Below are positions 45,878 through 54,449 of a stretch of 64,000 bases of DNA, in pieces. Numbering within the stretch: position 1 is the first letter of the stretch; each line of letters starts with the position of its first letter. The notes under the pieces were generated by a model. It saw only the letters and a program-made list of their open reading frames with translations, searched no databases and was not told the origin of the DNA. Both the position numbers and the translations under genes were made by a program. This stretch comes from Eretmocerus hayati (Eukaryota > Arthropoda > Insecta > Hymenoptera > Aphelinidae), in assembly GCA_029851415.1 (NCBI GenBank), contig CM056742.1, positions 110,982,246-111,046,245 on the forward strand, written 5' to 3'.

Positions 45878-47702
45878 CTATTGAAACTTGCCCAGTCGAG
45901 TGCGCCAAAAGTGCCTCACTCTATTTTTCTTCGTGAAAAGTTGTTGATTCCCCGCGTCATGGATCAATTTGTATCCGAACGTGTCTAAATACTGATCACG
46001 TGATGTGATTTCCTGGCCGAAAAACAGTGATATAGACCACGACTGGGACTGTGATGCAATTTTACTCACGTCGATCGAACGCGGTAGTCGGCTAAAATCC
46101 AAACTCTTCTGCCAGCCAGTTTCCAATGTTGGATTTTGTATACCGCATCCGATCCTGTCTATTGTAGCAACAGTAGTCGTAGTGGCCAGCGGGAAGAATT
46201 CTGTACAGGCTGCAGACTCAGTAGTGAATGCTGGAGCTTGCGCGCAGAAACTTTTGCTGACTCTCGAGACTGTGGCTGTCCCCGGAGCTTGCGCATGTAG
46301 AATTTCCGTTGCTGTAGCAGTCTGCGCCGGAGCTCGCTGTTGGGAATTTTTATTGATCAGGAAATAGTTGGTGCCAGAGCTTACGCAAATATACTGATCT
46401 CATTGCGAAATTTTCTATATATAAAACAGTGAGCCAGACCATGCCAAAAAATTGTTATAAAATCTCACTTACTGCCCTGAAATTGTGTAATTGACCGAAA
46501 TTCAAACTTTTGTTCGGGCCAGTCTTCAATGTCGGATCTTGCAGACCGATATTCACTCTGCCCGTTGAACAAACAGTAACCATAGGAGCATGCGGAACAG
46601 AGTTTGTGCTGGCTGCAGGCCCAACAGTGAACGCTGGAGCTTGCGCACGGAAACATTGGCCTGCCACGGAGACTGAACCTGACACCAGAGTGTGAGCGGG
46701 AACATTTGTTGCCGTTGCAGCAGTCGACGCCTGAACCCACTGCTGGAAATTTGTATTTATAAGAGAGAAATCGATGCCGAAGCTTGAGGGAGAATACTAA
46801 CTTCGTCTCGTGACTCTGTGGCTACGAGACAGTAACATAGACCATGAGTGAGATTATAATGCAAATCCACTCACTCCGATCGAATGCGGTAGTTGGCTTG
46901 AACTCAAAGACCGTCTTAAGTCAGTTTCCGATGTTGGATTTAGCAGACCGCACTCAAACCTGCCCATTGAAACAGCTCTGGCCGTACAGGACAGTGGAAA
47001 GAAATTCCTGCTCGCTCCAGGTACTGCAGTGAATGCTGGGGCTTGCGCGTGGAAATGTTGCCCTGCCGCGGAGACTGTAGTTGAAACCAGAGCTCGAACG
47101 GGGGAGTTGGGCACGATTTGAGCGGTCGATGCAGTGATTCGCTGCTGGAAATTTGAAATCATGAGAGAGAAGCTGATGGCAGAGCTCGTGTGAGAATCGT
47201 GACTTCGTCTCGTGTATTCGAGGCTACGAAACAGTAAATTCGACAATAACTGAAATCATAATACAAGTTAACTCACTGCGGTCGAATGAGGTAGTTGGCT
47301 GAAATTCAAACTCTGAATCGGAACAGCCTTCGTTGTTCGATTTCGCATATCGCAGTTTACCCAGCCTGTCGAAACTATGGTGGTCGTTGAAGCTCGCTGG
47401 GAAAAATTCGTGCTGGTACCAGGCACAGCTAAAGTCGGAGCTGGTGCGCAGAAACTCCCGCAGGCCACGGAGACATTGGTTGAACCCGAAGCTCTCTCGG
47501 AAAAACTTGACGTTGTTGTAGCAGTTGAAGCCAGGACTCGCTGCTGGAGGTTTTCATGAATCGGCGCAAGAATTGGTGTTACAGCTTGGAGACCATGATT
47601 TAATCCGGCCGGCGGAACGAGAGTTGACGGACATCGCGAGTTTTCCCATGTCCGGAAGAACGTATTTCTCCGTGCACTCACTGATTCTGTATCGTCATCC
47701 AT
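45878..47702 (-). CDS. Ser/Thr/Ala/Pro-rich protein gene built of four tandemly duplicated exons
   Basis: The start ATG at 47702 opens MDDDTESVSARRNTFFRTWE. Exons: 47277-47702 (426 bp, whose last 264 bp are repeat 1), 46875-47141, 46473-46739 and 46070-46336 (each exactly 267 bp, 89 codons). Donors are GTGAGT or GTAAGT. Acceptors end CAG or CAACAG, and every junction is phase 0. Introns are 135, 135 and 136 bp. Each repeat starts QR-x-x-AST, has a QAPAFT- or APAPTLAV-type middle, and ends SLNFSQLPHS or a variant. After the fourth exon no good acceptor follows; the frame reads straight through to a TAG at 45878-45880. No known domain is recognised. The composition suggests a low-complexity or secreted/structural protein, but no function can be assigned. 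Confidence 0.7.
46070..47543 (-). repeat. 402-bp tandem repeat: one exon plus one intron per unit
   Basis: Exon ends at 47277, 46875, 46473 and 46070 are 402, 402 and 403 bp apart, so exon and intron were duplicated together. The introns remain recognisably similar (a CATGGTCTRT and TCACTGT segment in each). Confidence 0.85.
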
Positions 47703-48209
47703 TATCCGGTCCTTCAATTCGTTTCACTAAAATTGAGTTCGAGATGTTGTTATACCCATTGTGTTGACCATGTTTTGGTGTGGTTAGGATATTTTGATAC
47801 CGAAATCTTCCGTCCGCATTTAGAATATTGACGAACTAAATCAAAACGACTACTAAACCAAGCCGCGAGCAAATAAAAGTCACAACAACAGAGTAGGTTA
47901 ATTTAGACACCTAGCGATTTACCAAAAATCAACCTCGTACGATGTTTCAAATTTTGGCCATACAATGAAAATATACGCATACTTACCTCCGTTTCACATA
48001 GACGAGAATTTCAGAATCATTATACTCACTATTTCACTCTTCACTGAAACCTCCAACTCATTCAACTGCTTTGGTTTATTTTAAAAATAACTCGCGCTCA
48101 TCCAACTCACAACACATATTTGCTCTGCAGGCCGGAAGCAAGAGGTTAATTGTCTATGTTTACAAATGCGGAATGTAAACAATAACTTTATTTTTTTTTT
48201 AGTCGTCGA
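47703..48209. promoter_or_regulatory. 5' flank of the tandem-exon gene
   Basis: About 500 bp between the start codon and the X-box block. No TATA box was identified with confidence. It may include untranslated exon sequence. Confidence 0.3.
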
Positions 48210-48310
48210 TAAAGACATTGTTTACTTCCCCTCTGCGGAGTTGCTACGGAAACCGCCAGACGGACAGACACTCGGCGACTTGTCGTCGCGGCGAAATGTC
48301 CGTGACCCCT
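48210..48310 (-). promoter_or_regulatory. GC-rich conserved block with X-box (copy 2)
   Basis: Inverted copy of 3578-3672. The X-box reads GTTTCCGTAGCAAC on the minus strand (48240-48253), and GTGTCTGTCCGTC and GTCACGGACATT are conserved. It lies about 540 bp upstream of the start codon of the minus-strand tandem-exon gene, in the same transcriptional orientation, so it may be its promoter or enhancer. Flanking sequence is not shared beyond about 100 bp. Confidence 0.55.
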
Positions 48311-48447
48311 ACGTGGATATAATTCGGAGTCGATCTATAGCACCCATTTCCTCATATTTCAACGTTATGAATGTTGAAAAAAAATTGAGGAAAGATCGTC
48401 GAGTGTCCATTCCTGAGATCGGCATATGAGGGCAAGCTGAGTACACT

Positions 48448-49352
48448 TACACTGTCGGTCAAAAGTTTCAGGACACCAAAAATTCTTTTTTCCAGTTTTG
48501 TGAGTGGAACTACTAGGCCCTACTTAACGGGAGAGGATCTTATCAAGGCTCATTCGAAGGGTCTTTTCCCGTAGTTTGAAATGGCGTTATTCATTTGTAT
48601 CAGGACGGATCTGGATCTTCCCAATTTGAGCTTGAAAAGAGGCCAATTTCGATGATTTTTGGAAGAATCTTCTGGCTCTGGTAGCTGAAAGGTAAAAGAA
48701 TATCCTGGAATGGATCTCAGAAGATCTGAAAGTACAAGTCTAGAGCGTCAAAATTCGTTCTCCAACATCATTCTATGATACTTCTATTCCGAGCTACGAC
48801 AGTTTCTGTGAAGACAGATTTTTCGCAAAAACTAACACCTAAATTCGGGAAAGGTAGAGTAATGCGTTTTGAGGGGAATATAATCTCTGATCCTGGTATC
48901 TGTCTCATATATCATGATCAAGAGAACGAGAAATCTTAGGGAAATGCCCCAAAAAGTGAATCATTTTCCAATAAGAGTGATACTTTTTTCGGAAAAACTC
49001 TTCTCAGATAAAATGTAATAGCTCAGAGTAGGAGTAACCTAGAGGGATGTTGGAAAACGGATTTTGAAGCTTTATACTTGTACTTTCAAGTCTTTTAAGA
49101 TCCATCCCAGAATATTCCTGTACCTTTGAGCTACCGAAGCCAAGAGATTGTTGTAAAAATCATCGAAATTGACACTTTTGAAAGCTTGAATTAGGAAAAT
49201 GCAGCTCCGTACTGATGACAGTAAATAATGACACCTTGAGGTACGTGGAAATACCTTCAAAATGAGCCCTGATAAAGCCCTCCTCGGTCAAGTAGAGCCT
49301 TACAAAATTGGAAAAAAATTGTTGGGTGTTCCGAAACTTGACTGGCAGTGTA
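48448..49352. mobile_element. Tc1/mariner-like long-TIR MITE, 905 bp
   Basis: The ends TACACTGTCGGTCAAAAGTT and (reverse complement of the right end) TACACTGCCAGTCAAGTTTC are flanked by TA. The inside is one long imperfect inverted repeat meeting near 48900. It is related in ends, size and plan to 5351-6264. Confidence 0.75.
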
Positions 49353-49690
49353 CCTCATACATTTTATTGGAAAAAAGACTTCCTCGTTGAAAATATTTCA
49401 AGAGGATAGTGAAATATACGTTCGTGATACCTGAAGAATTTTTACGGGCACCATAGGTGGTGGGAAGTTCATATTTTGTACCATCAGATCGAATGAAAGT
49501 ACTAAGAAAAAAATCGAATACATAACCCTTTCTCGTAGGTATGTCTCACGCGGAACCTATTCGTATAACAGTATGAGTATCTATCTATAAATCGTATATT
49601 AAAGTTTCTGGCTTATCACACCTCGATACAGGGTCCACAATGCGGGATAGTTCCAAATCAATGTTGAAGATAGATTTTAAGAAGCTCTAG
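49353..49690. other. no gene recognised
   Basis: No feature visible. Confidence 0.3.
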
Positions 49691-49696
49691 GGTAGC

Positions 49697-49776
49697 TGCT
49701 TCGTTGGTGCAATGGATAGGAAGCCGGCATACAAAGTTGGACTAACATGGGGAGCGTGGGTTCGATCCCGAGGTAA
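49697..49776 (+). ncRNA. tRNA-like sequence with A and B boxes
   Basis: TGGTGCAATGG (A box) and GGGTTCGATCCC (B box) are well placed, with a longer insert between them than in 30078-30142. The T stem has two mismatches and the acceptor ends do not pair. It is a tRNA pseudogene or SINE head rather than a working tRNA. Confidence 0.5.
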
Positions 49777-49929
49777 GAAATTTTTCATGTGAATTTTCAG
49801 GGTTTTTTTCAATTGAGTATACCATAAAATCCAATAAACAATCTAAGTCAACATTGGATTTGAGGGCAAACAGTTTTTTTTTTCAATAATATCTGTATAA
49901 GAGAATTCCTCGCGAATACTGTACGAACA

Positions 49930-50125
49930 CACTGCGAACATCTTAAGAACCCCTCAAGAACGTCCCAAGAACGCCTCAAGAACGCGTCAAGAGCGTCTCG
50001 CGAACCTATCAATAATCCCTCAAGAATGACTTTCGGTGGCGCATTTACGAATCCCTGAAGAACGCCTGAAGAACCGTCGGAAGAATACCTCACGGCTCTT
50101 CAGGGATTCTTGAGGTATTCTTTAG
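49930..50125. repeat. ~11-bp minisatellite, CCTCAAGAACG
   Basis: CTCAAGAACG and variants (CCCAAGAACG, CTGAAGAACG) repeat about ten times. Near 50095-50120 the pattern turns round (CTCTTCAGGGATTCTTGAGG), giving a local inverted repeat. Confidence 0.7.
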
Positions 50126-50605
50126 GAATTATGTTGCTTGCTGGGCGGCGTTTACGCGGCTGATGAGTTACGCGCCGTAGGAATCATACGGATTCCGCAG
50201 TTCGCATCGAGCAAAATTTTTCCTCGGGTCGAGAGCGCCAGGCGCCGGTAAAGAAGGTTTCACCTTCAAAAATACCTCCTTGATCGATAGACTGGAAAAC
50301 TTGGCTGAGAATCGAAAAAGTGATGGATCTTGTGATATCGTGAGTAGTTAATGGGCCACTATGGGCCGTCAAAACATGACCTCTGGTGAACTCGTATGAC
50401 TCATATCCTCGACCGAGCTCATTTCGCGAGATCGGAAAAGTATGAGTCATGATTCACAGAGATCGTGTTAGACGGCACATAGTGACCCCTTGTAATCTAT
50501 AAGTACACAGTTTCGGAGCGGATTATTAGTTAGAGCGCGCTATCTCTCTCTTGCTCATAGAGGCCCCTTGCTAACTGTACATAGCTCAGTTTTTGGGTGT
50601 TTATA
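50126..50605. other. left outer flank of the giant palindrome
   Basis: Contains an earlier copy of the GGGCCACTATGGGCC / TCAAAACATGACCTC segment (about 50351-50384; next copy about 50622-50655) and of the GATCGTGTTAGACGGC module (about 50460; again at 52340 and 53390). The right arm probably continues into the mirror of this region beyond the window. Confidence 0.5.
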
Positions 50606-50876
50606 GTTATCGGTCTCATGGGGCCACTATGGGCCATCAAAACATGACCTCCCGTGAACCCGCGAAGCGATGATTCACACCGCGTACAACGGATCCACGC
50701 GAAGGCCACGCTTGACGGCTCATAGTGAACCCCACTTTCATGATTGTGCGAAATATTCGAATCAGCATTTTCAATCTCTCTGCATTCATGCAACTGCTTT
50801 ATTAGATTAATTCATCAGATCTCAATCAAATCTATCGATTTCGAATCGTAAAACTTCGAACTGATGTATACGAAAA

Positions 50877-52140
50877 AGCCGACTTTTCGCCTAGGATTTT
50901 TGCACAACGGGTACAATTACCAAGCAATCTTCATGAAAATTCAAAGAGATCTAAGTAATACTATTGACTTGCGAACTAGATACTTATAAATGTCAATTAT
51001 TGAACGTAATAATAATTTTTTCGATGAACTCGTCAGAAATATACAATTTTTACATTTTCGACGGACGAGAAAAATGAGATCGATCGATCATAAAATTTGA
51101 GAGCAGAGACCAATCAATCTGAGCTTTCTCAGACGAGTACTTACGTGTCTTGAACAGCTATTCAACTTGTCACCAAAACGTTGCCGAGTTTTTCCATCCT
51201 CGCACAGTCGATGAAGAGGCCAAAAATACAAGAAGTGAGATGCAAAAAAAAGCCGACTTTTCGCCTAGGATTTTTGCACAATGGGTACAATTACCAAGCA
51301 ATCTTCATGAAAATTTAAAGAAATCTAACTAATACTATTGGCTTGCGAACCAGACACTCATAACTGTCAATTATTGAACATAATAATAATTTATCGATGA
51401 ACTCGTCAGAAATATACAATTTTTACATTTTCGACGGACGAGGAAAATGAGATCGATCGATCATAAAATTTGAGAGCAGAGACCAATCAATCTGAGCTTT
51501 CTCAGACGAGTACTTACGTGTCTTGAACAGCGTCTTGAACAGCTATTCAACTTGCCACCAAAAGGTTGCCGAGTTTTTTCATCCTCGCACAGTCGATGAA
51601 GAGGCCAAAAATACAAGAAGTGAGATGCAAAAAAAGCCGACCCTCCGCCTAGGATTTTTGCACAACGGGTACAATTACCAAGCAATCTTCATGAAAATTA
51701 AAAGAGATCTAACTAATACTATTGGCTTGCGAACCAGACACTTATAACTGTCAATTATTGAACATAATAATAATTTTTCGATGAACTCGTCAGAAATATA
51801 CAATTTTTACATTTTCGACGGACGAGGAAAATGAGATCGATCGATCATAAAATTTGAGAGCAGAGACCAATCAATCTGAGCTTTCTCAGACGAGTACTTA
51901 CGTGTCTTGAACAGCTATTCAACTTGTCACCAAAAGGTTGCCGAGTTTTACCATCCTCGCACAGTCGATGAAGAGGCCAAAAATACAAGAAGTGAGATAC
52001 AAAAAAAGCCGACTTTTCGCCCGGGATTTTTGCACTACGGGTACAATTATCAACCAATCTCCATGAAATTTTGGAGGAATCTAACAAACACTATCGTCTC
52101 GCTGATCAAATACTTATAATTGTCAAGTATTCGCTATAAT
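50877..52140 (+). repeat. ~375-bp tandem repeat in left arm, 4 units
   Basis: The landmark AGCCGACTTTTCGCCTAGGA or its variant lies at 50877, 51251, 51635 and 52007; an isolated fifth copy begins at 53026. The second unit contains a 12-bp duplication (GTCTTGAACAGC) absent from the right arm. On the minus strand each unit carries GACACGTAAGTACTCG, which resembles a splice donor. Confidence 0.9.
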
Positions 52141-52319
52141 AATGATTATTCGATGATCTCCATAAAAGAATGCAATTTTTATATTTTCAATAGACCCGAA
52201 AAATATGATCAGTTGATCACGAAATTTAAGAGCAAAGCCTAATCAATCCGAGCTTTTCCAGACGAGGACTCATATTCTCGGCCGGTCTCTATTTGCAAGA
52301 TCGTGACATCGGAAGAACA

Positions 52320-52543
52320 TGAGTCATGATTCACAGAGATCGTGTTAGACGGCGCATAGTGGCCCCTCGTAAACTATACATTTGTAAACAGTTTTTTGGG
52401 TTAATATTGTTATAGGTGCCCGTACAGTTAGAGCGCGCGCACTATCTCTCGCTCATACGTACGGCTCATAAGAGGTCCTTTACGCTCTATACATAGGTGT
52501 ACAGTTTTTGGGTGTTTATCGGCGCGCGTATAGTGGGAGCACG

Positions 52544-52582
<39 letters not shown>

Positions 52583-52600
52583 GCTCGCTCGCGCGTATTA
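52320..52600. repeat. GATCGTGTTAGACGGC module with (CT)n tract, left arm
   Basis: Two related subunits each run from a TAGTGGCCCC or AAGAGGTCC segment through TATACAT, ACAGTTTTTGGGT and GCGCGCG to CTCTC. The second ends in a (CT)n tract at about 52549-52580. Other copies are at 50460 and 53390 in this arm and at the mirrored positions on the right. Confidence 0.75.
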
Positions 52601-52749
52601 TATCGCACATATGCGCTTTTTAACGGAAGATGAGATTGCGTACTGTTCGCGCGCAATAATTTCTCGACATCGTTGCATGGATATCGGGTTCCGTGCTTAT
52701 CGCCCAGGCATTTAAATATAGCTTATGAATCTAGCACTCACCTTAAGCA

Positions 52750-52926
52750 TTATCCGCGACATGGCAACGTCTCGATGGATGTGTTGAAACTTTCTTCGAG
52801 AAGACGAGTTTTTGCAGCTTCGTTTTTTTCGTGAAACCCAAAAATAATGTACACTTCAAAATCTTGAAATTCCACACACTTTGATTTCGAATCACTCATG
52901 ATTGTGTAAAATATTCGAAACAGCAT
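52750..52926 (-). CDS. 58-codon open frame in left arm, unproven
   Basis: Starts with an in-frame ATG at 52926 (MLFRIFYTIMSDSKSKCVEF) and continues EVYIIFGFHEKNEAAKTRLL. The mirrored copy in the right arm (62082-62267) has two extra T in a T run and diverges in frame after about 20 codons, so at most one arm encodes this peptide. No domain is recognised. Confidence 0.25.
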   Translation of the reverse strand: MLFRIFYTIMSDSKSKCVEFQDFEVYIIFGFHEKNEAAKTRLLEESFNTSIETLPCRG

Positions 52927-53384
52927 CTCCAATCTTCTGTGCTCACCCCATTTCTTGTCGAACTATTCCTCAGATCCCGATCAAAATCATCGGACCGTAG
53001 AACTTCGAAGTGTGTATACGAAAAAAGCCGACTTTTCGCCCAGGATTTTTGCACTGCGGGTACAACTATCAAGCAATCTCCACGACAATTTGAAGGGATC
53101 TAACGAATACTTTTGTCTTGCTGATCAAATACTTACAATTGTCAATTATTGGCCATAATAATGATTATTCGATGATCTCGATAGAAATATGCAATTCTTA
53201 TAGTTTTCGATGGACGAGAAAAATAGGACCAATCGATCATTGAATTTAGGATCAAAGCTTAGTCAATATGAGCTTTCTCAGACGAGTACTTACGTGCCTT
53301 GAGCAGCATTTAAACTCAACACCAACGGGCTACCGAGTTTTTCCATCTTCACACACTCGATGAAGAGACCAAAAACACGTCATA

Positions 53385-53520
53385 ATTCACAGAGATCGTG
53401 CTAGACGGCTCCTTGTAAACTATACATAGGTAAACAGTTTTTGGATGAATATTGTTATAGGCGCGCGCACAGTTGGAGTGCGCTCTCTCTCTCTCTCTCT
53501 CGCTCGCTCTCACGGAAGGC
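53385..53520. repeat. GATCGTG module with (CT)n, inner copy, left arm
   Basis: Third left-arm copy of the module described at 52320-52600, ending in a CTCTCTCTCTCTCTCGCTCG tract. Confidence 0.7.
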
Positions 53521-53621
53521 TCATAGTGGCTATCGTAAGATATTGAGCTCCAGACACTTTTTCACCACTAGACCTTGATGTTCACGGTATCCTGCCAGAC
53601 GATTGACTGGTCATGAGTGAT

Positions 53622-54270
53622 GGTCTGACCTATTATAACGTGATTGTTAAATATTTTAGGAGAGAAGGGGAAAAATGACTATCTGGGGAGATTCCTCGCT
53701 TTTACCAATCGCTGAGCTTTGCGTATCTCTTTTCCGTGTATCGAATTACCTCTCATGTCCCAAAACAATAGAAATGAAGTAATTCCATTTCTTCGACACA
53801 TGTAAATGACTAACATTGATTTTCATAAACAGTGCTTCGTCGACAAGAAAAAAACGAGCAATTGTGTATTATAAGAGGGGATTAATCGGAAAGACGAAAA
53901 TAAGTCACACGATTACAAGAGTGACCAGCGTCAAGAGGAACGGTATGATTTCTACTCTTAATATGAGCTTGCATAGCCGCAGAACGATGGATGAGCTCCG
54001 CAAGACTACGAGAGAGCTGAGCTTGCACCGCATTCTTTCGTTTTATTCGATAAAGAGCAAACTTGTCCTAGAAGCCCCTCAGTCATCCACATGTATCCAT
54101 GAACGAACATAATTTTTCCTTCTTTTGCGTGAAAGAGATGGAAAAAAAGCATCGGCGAGCTATGCGCAGAGCTCAGCAAATCTCAAAAGCAAGGAATCTC
54201 TTTGGATAGCCATGCATTTCCACTTCTCTCTCCAACAATGTCTAATAATCACGTCGTAGTTAGTCATACC
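53622..54270. mobile_element. nested inverted-repeat element with a 98-codon open frame (left arm)
   Basis: 53622-53750 (ATTATAACGTGATTGTTAAA, TAGGAGAGAAGGGG, CGCTGAGCTTTGCG) is an imperfect reverse complement of 54130-54270 (CGCAGAGCTCAGC, CCACTTCTCTCTCC, TAATAATCACGTCGTAGTTA). The two ~130-bp termini flank an open frame and differ by perhaps 25%. Mirrored at 60740-61388. It could be a short DNA transposon with long TIRs that was later copied as part of the giant palindrome. Confidence 0.55.
53816..54112 (+). CDS. 98-codon basic open frame between the nested inverted repeats (left arm)
   Basis: The frame reads KRAIVYYKRGLIGKTKISHT, then LNMSLHSRRTMDELRKTTRE and SIKSKLVLEAPQSSTC to a stop. 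The first in-frame ATG is at 53945, so the translated part may be only 55 codons unless an upstream exon joins; TTTTCATAAACAG just upstream resembles an acceptor. The right-arm copy differs by two residues and has no stop or frameshift. Composition is basic and Ser-rich; no domain is recognised. Shared openness may simply reflect recent duplication. Confidence 0.35.
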   Translation: MIFINSASSTRKKRAIVYYKRGLIGKTKISHTITRVTSVKRNGMISTLNMSLHSRRTMDELRKTTRELSLHRILSFYSIKSKLVLEAPQSSTCIHERT

Positions 54271-54449
54271 AATATTCAGAAGCCGTGGGCTCGCGCGCAC
54301 AGGAGGCAGTTGATCGTTTTACACAATGTCGAGAACATTGTGCACAATCGGTGCTGTTCGTAGGAGTACCCTCTCAATGTCCCAGAAGAAAATGTCCACG
54401 AGACGGTTTTTCTCGCATGCACGACTTCTCAGCTCAAGTATTTATTATC

